64,000 bases of DNA, taken from the NCBI RefSeq assembly GCF_004027225.2, contig NC_044282.2, positions 60,567,225 to 60,631,224 of the forward strand, given 5' to 3'. This DNA is from Strigops habroptila (Eukaryota > Chordata > Aves > Psittaciformes > Psittacidae). This document shows, in pieces, positions 51,001 to 60,190 of the stretch; position 1 is the stretch's first letter, and every line of letters starts with the position of its first letter. A program made the position numbers and the translations under genes. The notes under the pieces were generated by a model, which saw only the letters and a program-made list of their open reading frames with translations, was not told where the DNA came from and made no database searches.

Positions 51001-54000
51001 GAAGCGAAGGCTCTTCTCCTCCAGTGTCTCTGTGCCCTGCCTAGGCAGCCCATCCATAAGCCTGTTTACTTTACCTGTGACTGCCAGGCACCTCTTCTTC
51101 TCTTCTCCATCTCAGCGCACAGCATGTTCTCCACTAGCTGTGGGATACTTTTCAAGCACTGCTCCCTGCTGATGAGCTTCATTGGTGCTTTCTGCATCAT
51201 GTGGGATGTCGGCCTCACAATCGCTAGCAAGGAAGTGAAAAGAGAACAATTAACACAACCTGCAGAGCAGCACAGACTAGTAATTGTGAAACCACAGCCA
51301 GAGACTGGCCCTTGGGACTGACCTCAGCTGAATTTGTAAAGCATCTCAAGGCAAGAGGGTCTCAGGGCACAACTGTATGATCTTGGGGTCATGGGGGCTC
51401 ACAGAGGCTGTCCAAATGTTAGCGAAGATAAGTTTGTGCTCTTGACTTCCCATCCAATAGAAGGCGGGTAGGTTAGGTAGAAAGAGGGTAGGTGTTAATG
51501 GGTAAAGCTGAAATCCTGGGGAGTGGAGGCTTGCTAAATGTGATTTAAAAAATCACTAATTTTTGTAGATGAACTCTGGAACGCAGTACAGCTAGAGGAC
51601 CCCCAAAAGGATGGCTTATCCTGCGCATCTTGGTGATGGCCTGAGATGAGCTGCTCTGCTCACCCTGGGTTTCCCACTCACATTTCCGGAGAACTCAGTT
51701 TGAGGGACTCTTCATGGATTCCTGTGCAAGCCCTGTGGAGGTAAGTCCACTGAGCTTTACTCGGAACAGATGATCTTGTTATCCCCATGCTCTCCTCAGT
51801 GGCTGTGCCTCACCCAGGGGACCAGCTGCACCTTCCACAAAGTGTTTCTTAGGATGGCAGTACAATGGAAATAACTGCTTTATTCTTCCCTTGAGATGGG
51901 AAAACAGAAATCACAGCAGGCACCACCAAGTGACAAAAAAGACTGCAAATACACAGGGCTACATGGAAATCCACTCATTTCACCCTCATTCCTCTTTAAA
52001 GTGAATCTGAACCTGAAGGATCAAATTGACTTTTGGAGGATGTTGCTGCTGGGGAAACCTACAGAATTTCAGAAATTCACTCCTTCTTCACTGAGCTAAA
52101 TCCTCCCAGCACCTTCAGGAAGGTGGGACTCAAAGGTAAGATCTAATAGAAATTTGTCAGGCCTCATTCCCAGCTAAAATGGGCCACTCCATGGAAGTGC
52201 CCACAGATTAAAGTGCTTTGATATAGGCATCTTGAAGGAGGTGGCTCCACTTGTTGAGGTCTGACTGACTGCAGCTGAAGGGGAGTCAGGCTAGTGCTGT
52301 CTAAGGTGCCAGCTGAGAGATGTCCACCTACAAAAGGCTGGTAGAGACCAGAGATGACTCATTTTCCTCTGCTGAGGAACAATGCCTCATACTTTTTGGT
52401 ATGGCCCATACCACACCGTCACACATCCCTCTCACCAAACCCAGCTTCTGCTGATTTCTTCTGAAACATCTCCCAAAGAGAAGGGGTGTGTGCCAGGGCT
52501 GAGTGCATTGACCTCATACAGGGGGCAATTTGGATAATAGGAGCCACGTCGACTGCGCCCACACAGCAGTATGAGACTGATCTCTAGAGCCATGGCATGC
52601 GTTTTGCAAAGAGCCCAGCTAAAGAGGGATCCTGCCAAGCTGCAGAGTGACTCTGCAGCAGCCCCCTGCTTTTCTGTTTCTAAGAGCATGTTACCTTGGT
52701 GAAATGGGAGAGTTTCACAACTATAACACAGTGTTGTGCTATATATTACAGTTATGTGAAGCAAATGAAGCCTAAGAAGGAAAATGCAGAGTTTCAGAGA
52801 GGAGGCAGCAACTCTTTCAAGCAAAATAGCAAGGATTAAATCGGACACTTGCTACATCCTAAGGACTGTCAAAGCCTCCAGGCACCACCCTGCCCACTCT
52901 GTCCTGATTCATTCTTTCCAATAATGAAATAGTTCATTAGCTATTTAGTGACATTTTTTCAGGATAAACATTTTGGGTCACAAGCAGTGCTGGAGCTACT
53001 TTCGTTAATGCTTAAACAACTAGCAACAGCAATCTGCTTTTCTGAATGAGTGAAGAGGAGGGGTGGCCAGTACCATTGAATCAATCTGGTTCAGGAAGGC
53101 ATTAAGCCAAAGACAACCCTAGACCCTCATTTCCTTTATTCTAGACCACCATAGACCCAGCCTAACTTGCCCACCAGGGTGGAGCTGGTCTTACTTTGGA
53201 TGCCAGAATATGCATCCAAAGGAAGTTTGAGTTTCTGCAGAGTAAAGATGTCTCTGAGGTTTCAGCTTGAATATACATGCTCAGGGTACCAGGGACTTTG
53301 CTCTGGGGGTTAGATCATGAGTGGTTCTTGCACTGAACAGAGAACTGGTGGATGTGCAGAGGCTGCAAGGGTCTGGATGTGTTTACCAGGGAGGTAGGGA
53401 GTGGAAGTTAGTGTGGGTGATCCTTCCTGGGAACGAACATCTATTTTAAATGGATGCATGATTAGCAAATAGATCTCCTGACAGCATCTCACCTGCACTT
53501 GTGGTTCCCCACCCAGCAATCCAGCAGTGTTGCCACGTATTGATGTCATGCATGTAGGGCAAGCAGATAGGGATTTTCTCATTGCTGAACTCAATGGGAG
53601 AGCTGAGCAGGATCAGAGCAATGTCATTTTGCATGGTCATTCTGTCAAATTTTTCATGGAGGATCAAGCTGTCTGGCTTATGTTCTTCCAGCGGGACACT
53701 GAGGTCAGTTCCCCCCACTAAAACAGTGAGGTCTGGTGGCCTTATGGAGAAAAAAGAAGCAGTGTAGACATAAGCAAACATGTAGGCTTTGTGTTATAAA
53801 GGTTGGTGCCTCCTAAGCAGGGTAGGGTGGTGCTCAGCAAATTGCAGAGGCAGGTTAGCTATAAAGATTGCAGAAATCTACCTTCATTTCTAGGCAAAGC
53901 TGTGAAGAGAGGTACAACCAAGTTATAAATAGCCCACTTCCTAATGAACAGATGGCTGGATCTGTGCTGAATCTTCTGGATCTCTGGTGCTCTGGGTTGG

Positions 54001-55398
54001 CAGCTCCAGGTTGAGCAGTCTATGCTCTCAGACCTGTCAAATTTTGGAGGAGGCTCACAAAGGGCTGGACTCTGATCCTGAGCAGTGCATGGGGTTGGTT
54101 TATCCGGAAACTACTGCGTTAAAATAAGACTCTTAATAAGGTAAATGTGTTTGCTATATGATAGCAAAGGTAATTCAGGGGTTAGAATAAGCTGGAATGG
54201 AATATATCTCTTTTTATAAGGTACCACAACACGTGTAGACATACAGAATCATAGAATCACACAATGGTTTGGGTTGGAAGGGACCTTAAAGATCAACCAG
54301 TTCCAACCCCCTCCCACGGGCAGGGACAGTTTCCACTAAACCAGGTTGGTCCAAGCCCCATCCAACCTGGCCTTGAACACTGCTAGGGATGGGGCAGCCA
54401 CAGCTTCTCTGGGCAACCTAAGAACAGGAATGCTCGGGGCCATCAGAACAGCATCAGAGGCATTTATACAAGGCTGCTTAGACCATCCTTCAAAATATTC
54501 CCCTTCTGCATTTCCTGGTTATCCAGATTTATGCACATTTCTCTTATAACTCTACCTTTGATAAAAAATGAACCTGTTTTCCCCAAAGGAGGCAATTCCT
54601 GTTTTCAGGACTCTCTTTCTGCCTCAGTCACATATATCTTGCACTTAATCCCAACAACATTCATATCCTACTCCCACAAGGAGGAATGTTATTAACCCGC
54701 TGTGCCTGGGCTGTCCTCAGTTCCCTTGAGTACTCACATCTCTTCTCCAAAGCAATGAGCCGCAGTTAAAATCCACAATGCGCTGATTATGGTGCCTCCG
54801 CAGACATGTCTCCCGTTGCTCTGGATGCTCACATGCCATGGGAACTCCCCAGCCGTGGCGTATCTCCCTGTCGTGAACCTCTTGCCAGTCCCCTGAAAGG
54901 ACTCGTAAGATGGTCGGAGGCCACATTCTGGGTACAAAATGAGACATATTGCTCACGTACAGCAGTGCCACTGCCCGTGCTACAAAACTAGAGAACAGAA
55001 CATCAGCTATAGCATTGGTCTGTAATTGTCCATGCTACTTTATCCAAAGCCCTGGGCATCACTGTAGCCTCCCCAAACCTGCACTCTGCCAAGCAATGCC
55101 CAGGCACTTGGGGGCTAGCATGGCCACAGATGGTTTCCCATTGGCAGGCTGGATAAAATTCTTGTTTAGGGAGTAAGAGTGGAGAAGTTCAGCATCAGGC
55201 TGTAGTACAAGCCATACGTGTATGCCATCAAGCATAAGGAATAAGCCCAGGCCTGTTTGATACAGCAATATGTGTATATCCTGTAGGACTACTAGCAGTT
55301 CTGCTCTCCTGGTCATTTCTGAACATAAAAATTTCAGAAAAACCTGTACTGATGCTGCTGATCAGAAAAGGTAAACAAAGGAGGGTAAAGAGCAGCAT
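41791..55398 (-). CDS. PRSS55: PRSS55-like serine protease, whole five-exon gene
   Basis: Join of 55398-55344, 54927-54738, 53740-53493, 51223-51075 and 42093-41791 gives 945 nt, 314 residues plus stop, with phases 1, 2, 1 and 0 fitting exactly. The product is a secreted S1 (chymotrypsin-fold) protease homologue: signal peptide about 1-18, short propeptide with Cys20, protease domain from about 36 to 263, a linker, and a hydrophobic C-terminus (about 296-314) suited to a GPI anchor or membrane tail. Triad residues are His76, Asp121 and Ser217. The MLLF start, five-exon layout, RGKPF-like block after the domain and C-terminal tail resemble mammalian PRSS55, a GPI-anchored testis protease. Position just downstream of MSRA in the same direction supports this. 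Several conserved protease residues are changed (see findings), so catalytic activity is doubtful. Another member of the PRSS51/PRSS55 group is the main alternative. Confidence 0.85.
43255..43385 (-). mobile_element. CR1 LINE 3' fragment of an older subfamily
   Basis: Plus-strand AATCATAGAACCACAGGATC then TTAGGTTGGAAAAGACCTTT and GATCATAGAGTCCAACTG are CR1 3' end motifs of the 'AAAGACC' type. It lies inside the fourth intron of the PRSS55-like gene. Confidence 0.8.
45806..46915 (-). mobile_element. Old CR1-type LINE, about 1.1 kb, in PRSS55 intron 4
   Basis: On the minus strand the ORF2 end can still be read in pieces: DLIVQSDWRLKQQMQF and VDKAKVMNIG around 46400-46560. Towards 45806 follow 3' motifs (GCAGATTTAAAACAAAGAGAAGG, GGATTCAAAAAGCAATTAG, then GGCTATTAA). 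At the far end, 46740-46915 matches the next upstream reverse-transcriptase region. It is far more diverged than the other CR1 copies and resembles CR1 lineages shared with turtles and crocodiles. Confidence 0.75.
48614..48651. repeat. 20-bp tandem duplication
   Basis: An 18-base word, GGGGATAGATACCTTCAG, occurs twice with a 2-base spacer. It is perfect, hence probably recent. It lies in PRSS55 intron 4. Confidence 0.9.
51075..51223 (-). CDS. PRSS55: PRSS55-like exon 4: Cys168-Cys182 segment
   Basis: 149 nt between acceptor CTTCCTTGCTAG and donor CACAG|GTAAAG. It has no ATG-led open frame of its own length and was found by homology of its translation. Residues 165-214 include MQKAPMKLISREQC (Cys187) and PQLVENMLCA (Cys200), matching the family's helix and disulfide pair. 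The end is unusual: where active family members read Ala-Cys-Gln just before the last intron, this exon reads Ala-Trp-Gln and continues for Ser-Gln. The open frame, both splice sites and both phases agree, so the exon is real even though its 3' end has diverged. Confidence 0.85.
53493..53740 (-). CDS. PRSS55: PRSS55-like exon 3: catalytic Asp
   Basis: 248 nt from a pyrimidine-rich acceptor (CCATAAG) to a GCAG|GTGAGA donor. It codes residues 83-164. Visible motifs are VLVGGTDL (88-95), HEKF, the catalytic NDIALI motif with Asp121, PICLP with Cys141, and HCWIAGWG with Cys154, which should pair with Cys223. The G left at the 3' end joins CG of exon 4 to give Ala165. This exon looks fully conserved for an S1 protease. 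Confidence 0.92.
54242..54420 (-). mobile_element. CR1 LINE 3' fragment between PRSS55 exons
   Basis: Plus-strand CAGAATCATAGAATCACACAATGG and GGTTGGAAGGGACCTTAAAG mark the antisense CR1 3' end. It ends abruptly at the GGGCAACCT block. It lies in the 1 kb intron between PRSS55 exons 2 and 3. Confidence 0.92.
54738..54927 (-). CDS. PRSS55: PRSS55-like exon 2: propeptide Cys, activation site, catalytic His
   Basis: 190 nt between a good acceptor (pyrimidine-rich tract, CCCAG) and a strong GTGAGT donor. It codes residues 19-82: ECGLRP (propeptide Cys20, expected to pair with Cys141), an activation region KR|FTTG at 34-39, GEFPW at 45-49, CGGT at 61-64 and the catalytic LTAAHC motif with His76. 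Cys61 and Cys77 form the usual disulfide around the histidine. The residue after the expected cleavage at Arg35 is Phe, not the usual Ile or Val, and the first Gly of the IVGG motif is Thr. Confidence 0.9.
55344..55398 (-). CDS. PRSS55: PRSS55-like exon 1: signal peptide
   Basis: Encodes 18 residues, starting MLLFTLLCLPF and ending SSIST, a typical signal peptide core. The start ATG is at 55398-55396 with G at -3. A longer frame runs upstream but would put a hydrophilic stretch before the hydrophobic core, so this Met is preferred. The donor is ACAG|GTTTTT, GT but a weak match downstream. It leaves phase 1 and joins to AA of exon 2 to make Glu19. Two CCAAT motifs (ATTGG on this strand) lie at 55417-55421 and 55456-55460, which may or may not be promoter elements; no TATA box was recognised. 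Confidence 0.7.
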
Positions 55399-57421
55399 TG
55401 CAATCCCAGTCTTGGACCAATACTCAACAACAATCAGAGCAGTGATGCTTCTGCACCAATGGACATCTTCTCCATTCCATGTTCTCACCAGAAGCAACAC
55501 ACCTCTCTGCTGGGGCAACCAGGATGTGACATCACACAATCCGTCTGTTTCTGTTGACACCACCATTGGATCCTGTCCTTCCTCAGGTGGTGAGGGAAAG
55601 CTTAGTGATTTCCAAGAGGCTTGGGATTTGCTTTAGGTATGATAGGGATACAGCAGCAGTGAAATTCCTGTCTGTGTCCTGGACTGACTTTCACACAGTG
55701 TTGCAATAGTGGACTTCATGAGTTGGGTGCTTGTAGTAGCTTTTGGACCTTGAACCATGTTCTTCTCTCTGTAGACCTTCGATGCTGGTTCTGCATCAGC
55801 TTTCATCTTCGACCCTGAGAAGTGCTGAAGCCTATGAAAATCTGAATTAATTTTCTTTTCTTCATTTAGACCATATCTATGTTCTCAGAAGAAAGATACA
55901 GCTCTGTGGTAGGGTAAATTTCAAACGGTGCAAAGTCAAAAGTGCGGTATCGAAGATGTTGTGGCAGCCACTGCCTTCTTCCCTGTGGGCAAGGACGGCT
56001 TACGAGACCAAATCCAGCTTAAAAAAACTAATCCATGAGGCTGAATCATTAACATTTCAACTTTACTGATAGTATCACTGATAGGATTGCTGTACCTTCA
56101 GCAGCAGCTCCAAGGGATCAAGGCCAAAACTCTATCCTACAGCAACTCCATGATTAATTCTGCGGTGGCATAATATTCTGGTGTGGTCTATTTCATCAAC
56201 AATGGGCCCATCTATGTGGATTTCTAAACCAACACACTATTTCCATGAAGACAAATAAAAAAAACCAAACCCTCAGCCAGGCTCAGACTTGAGCCTGGCT
56301 ATACTAACAACAGAATGATGCTTTCTCCAAAGACTTCCCAGCTTGTTTCAAAATGGTAACTAGAGTGTGAAGTAGGAGGGGAGGGAGGCAAAAGGACGGA
56401 AGGGAACCAAGAAACATTTTATGATCACCCAAATTATTCAGAATACAAAATGTTTTGCCGGTACATTGGAGCAAATCAGGAGTTATCCGACTGAAGTCTG
56501 AATTACGCAGAGGTTAAAAATGCAGAGGGTGAAAGGAAGACTTTATTTTCCTCTCTTCTTCGCTTTCATGCCACCTCATGCCTAGGAAATGAGACAGAAA
56601 TACTGGTTTCCTTGACAGTGAGTCCTAGAACACTTCAATGTCACAACAGGTTAAGGACAGGCAATCAGTTACCACAGCAACTGGAAATCCTGAGTGTGAT
56701 GAGGTCCCATTTTGAGGCATCTCCAGAAAGAGTCTAACATGGCAATCCTGCCAGCAGTAGCTCCTCTCAAGCTTGCTCCAGGTATAGGTCTACTAAAAGG
56801 ACAGGTTTTCTTTGGCTTTTCAGACTGGAATGAACTCAGCATTAGCTGAGGAGCAAGGGAGGATGGGGAGCAAATTTCTCTGACACGGACTTACTGCTTG
56901 TCTTTTGATAGAGCAGGCAGGTCTTCAGCAGTGAATTTACATGCCTGAAGACTGACTATCTGATGAGTGTTTTCAATCGCTCCAAGCTTGGAACAAGAGC
57001 TGGTCTGCTGCGTAGTTGTAGGAGATGTTCAGGGAGATGGTTTGGGCCTTTCTGAGCCTAAAACCTGAGCTGCTGAGCACGAAACATCAAACCAAGATGT
57101 GGAGAGGAGTGCCATGGAGAGCTAACCAAAGAAGTAAAAAGGATTTCTGTCTCTGGGTCCCCATCTCAGAAATGGCTTTATGTGCTCTGCTGCCCAGAAT
57201 CGACATGCCAAGGCAGGCTCTTACAAGCTTTCCCTTAAGAAAGCACATCTGCAAGAGGACACATACGTTCTTTAAACTTAGTGATGAAGACAGTCTCCAG
57301 AACAGGAAACATGAGAAGCTCAAGCCCACACCTTTCACTGCAGCATGTTGGATGGGTAGGACAAACCCATCCGCATCCTTCCTACTGAAGCTATTTGTCC
57401 TAGGATACTCCATAGCATATA

Positions 57422-57502
57422 CATCATAGAATCATAGAATGGTTTGGGTTGGAAGGGACCTTAAAGATCATCTAGATTCAACCCCCCTGCCATGGGATAC
57501 AT
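57422..57502 (-). mobile_element. CR1 LINE 3' tip between MSRA and PRSS55
   Basis: About 80 bp: ATCATAGAATCATAGAATGG, GGAAGGGACCTTAAAGATC and CCCCCCTGCCATGGG. Extremely 5'-truncated. Confidence 0.9.
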
Positions 57503-58235
57503 ATAACCCATCGGATTCCATATCAATACAGATTAACTCCTATATTCCCTACATCCTTTGGCTGTAGTTTTTAGTCTCCACTCTGGGAGCCCCACGAATA
57601 AAATGATAATTTATTTTCCATTTTTCTGGCTGTCCTGCTATTTTGACTATCCATGCACTGGAGCAGAGACTGCCTGACATTATGTTTGCACAGCAATTGC
57701 CATAATGAGCTCTGGTCTTGGTGGGGGCTCCACAAGCTATTGAAGTACAAATAATTAATCACAGGAATAATTACGTTGCAGTGCGGCCAATACCAATTCT
57801 ACTTCTCTGAACTGTCATGCACGGTAATACAGATTTAAAAGCCCTGGTGTTTGATTAGCAGGCTGCAGCCTTTTACAATTTTTGATACTTCCTTTTAGAT
57901 CGACCCAGATATATACTTAGAGCCATGGAACACATCACAGACAACATTTTTCTTTTTTTGTAATTTTTATTGTAATGCAGGAAAAAAACCCAAAAGATTT
58001 ATTTTTGTGTTTATACACTTCTTGGAACTGCATTCCAATTTTTACTTTTTCTTACTAAATTATTTCAGAAAATAGGCACTATAGGTGATATTACTTATTG
58101 TTGCGAAAATTTAATTGTGAGAGAATCACTGATCTCATAAATTCACCATTCTCAAAGACATCAAATTACAGGGTTGTGATAGTTAAGATGAGCCCAGCCA
58201 TGTCTCCATGTCAAAGCTCTCATAACATGTGCAAA

Positions 58236-58241
58236 TTTATT
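58236..58241 (-). promoter_or_regulatory. Candidate MSRA polyadenylation signal
   Basis: AATAAA on the minus strand about 370 nt after the MSRA stop, with a GT-containing stretch downstream. Other AATAAA copies occur at 57998-58003 and 57966-57971, and an ATTAAA at 58452-58457, so the 3' end cannot be fixed from sequence alone. Confidence 0.35.
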
Positions 58242-58613
58242 AACCCAAGAAAATAAACATATCTGAAGGCATTAGCTAAGCAAAGCATTTAGCAAGTGCC
58301 ACCACATCCCAATTCATCCTTCTAACAGCATTTTGAGCCAAACTTTTCGAAGTTTCTCTCCAGATTACAACATTGCAAGGAAACCCCATGAGCTGCACAG
58401 AGCAAGAAGCTGCATTTGCCAACAGGCCCAATTTCTGCCTCTGCTTTGGCTTTTAATGTTGGTGAATGGGAAACTGCTCAGATTACAGAAAGCCATCCTA
58501 ACAGGTTCCCAAATCTTTATGCACTAATGATGCAGGCATGCTATATCTATCAGGGTTGCCGGTCTTTTTTCAGACTCCCTAAAGCAAAATGGCGGCAGTG
58601 GAGTAAGCACAGG

Positions 58614-58778
58614 CTATTTCTTGATCCCAATCGGGCAGGAAAGCCCTGTTCCCCCAAGGCCACAGTATCCGCCAGGGTTCTTACTGAGGTACTGCTGATG
58701 GTAATCTTCGGCGTAATAAAACTCTGGAGCCTCTCGGATTTCTGTTGTGATGGGACCAAAACCGCCCCCTGTCAATAC
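58614..58778 (-). CDS. MSRA: Methionine sulfoxide reductase A, last coding exon
   Basis: 165 nt, 54 codons plus TAG, preceded by acceptor TTTCTTGACAG, phase 0. The translation opens [14 protein letters not shown], continues with [16 protein letters not shown], then GYCGLGGTG and SCPIGIKK, the unmistakable C-terminus of vertebrate MSRA. MSRA reduces methionine-S-sulfoxide in proteins using thioredoxin. The two C-terminal cysteines (codons 39 and 48 of this exon) are the recycling cysteines of the enzyme and both are present. The catalytic GCFWG exon is not in the window; upstream exons must lie beyond 64000, as expected for a gene with very long introns. The gene ends about 3.2 kb before the start of the PRSS55-like gene. 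Confidence 0.96.
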   Translation of the reverse strand, partial: VLTGGGFGPITTEIREAPEFYYAEDYHQQYLSKNPGGYCGLGGTGLSCPIGIKK

Positions 58779-59864
58779 CTGTCAAGAAACATGATGGAAA
58801 GCCATTAGTGGTTTGCTGTCTCCTCTGCTGATGAACGATGTTAGGTTTTCTCTCAGCAGGAGCCACAGATACCTCTCAGCACTTGGACCACATTTGCGGC
58901 ACATCTCTGAAAGCCCTTTATCCTTCCTCTCATGTTATTTTGCTAGGAGACATTGCGGGCACCAAAGCAGGCGTTGGTGAGAAGAGGCAGAGCACCCTCC
59001 TGCTTTAATGGCTCATTTGTTTAATTTGCTATGGCCACACATTTGTTCTCTCCTCTTTATGAACCACACCAGGCAGGGATGTGGTGCTATCAACAAAAGT
59101 GGAAAACAAATGTGAAAGGCAGAAGAGCACACTTTGATCAACCCTAGCCAGTGGCTTTGCAGTGTCCAAGAACTTCACCTAGCAGGTGCCTTAGCTTTGA
59201 AATGTGCTATCCACCCCAAATATCCTTATGCCAAGAAGAATCTCTGGGTGAAATTCTGGCCTCACTGATGTCATCAAGAAATAAGAGCATCTGGGCTCTC
59301 TTCATGGAGTTCCTACAAACCCATTCTTCAAAAAGAACAGTTCTATCATGACCAGAAGGTATTTTTAAGGCAAACAATGGCTCATTTCTGGAAGATTTGC
59401 CAATATGTGGACCACCAGCAATAATCACTTTGAAAAGATTGGGTGGGGATTTTAGACTCTAATTTCTTTCTGATATTCGCTAACTGAATTTGAAACTCCT
59501 GAAAGGTTTCTGACGGAGGGAATTTCATTTTAACATGAATTGCCATGACATCTTTCCTATTGAATTGTCCTTTCTAAGGAAACTGGTAAGCACCAACATT
59601 TTGAAGACAATTCTCATCTCAGTGGGGACATAACTTGTGCTCGCTGAAGTCCACAATAACCTAATAAACACTGTAACTGATGTCAGATTACTGTTGAAAA
59701 GTATACTTGTAGAGTACTGGATGTAGGCAGAATTGCCTAGCTATCAGCCAGACTTGACAGCAAGACCAACAGTAAGAACAAAGGATCAGCTTTAAGATTA
59801 CCAGATAAATATGCGTTCTCTCATCATACTAATAAATAAATCCAATAAAAAGAAATCATAACAC

Positions 59865-60190
59865 AGAACCACAAAAATGGAGCTGGTAGATCTACTGTAA
59901 GACATCAAGTCCGACTTCTTTCATCATGATACAACAACTGATATCTGCCTTACTTACAGCAAATATTTATTTAACTGTTTCTGAAAGATCTTTGGAGATG
60001 AAGATCCTCCAGTTTCCTTGAGGAAACCATTCCAATATTTACTATCCTGTAGAGAGTCTCTCCTAAAGCCCAGCCCAATTAAGTCCACTACTGTCATTTA
60101 AACTCACTTTGTGGTTTCCACATCATCATGGATGTGGAAAGGAAATCATTCCCTTCATCTTTACAATAGTCTTCTACATCTTGGTGGCTG
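59865..60190 (-). mobile_element. Old CR1/L3-like LINE 3' fragment
   Basis: Plus-strand reading has ACACAGAACCACAAAAATGG, a CATCAAGTCCGACTTC block, a GATCCTCCAGTTTCCTTGAGG block and a TCTCTCCTAAAGCCCAGCCC block, in the order of an antisense old CR1-type 3' end. Located in the last intron of MSRA. Confidence 0.5.

Larger units (their letters stand above)
42094..51074 (-). other. PRSS55-like intron 4
   Basis: A 9 kb GT-AG intron, much longer than the other three (about 0.4, 1.0 and 2.3 kb). It holds the old CR1 at 45.8-46.9 kb, a CR1 tip at 43.3 kb and the small tandem duplication at 48.6 kb. No alternative last exon with a GDSGGP-type motif was seen in it. Confidence 0.8.

Noticed and set aside
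52432-52848. 138-codon minus-strand frame between PRSS55 exons 3 and 4
   Set aside because: It lies in a PRSS55 intron, shows no protease or other motif and would break the exon order if included.
58681-58866. Minus-strand frame over the MSRA exon in another phase
   Set aside because: It is a shadow; the MSRA frame at 58778-58614 has the conserved C-terminal peptide and acceptor.
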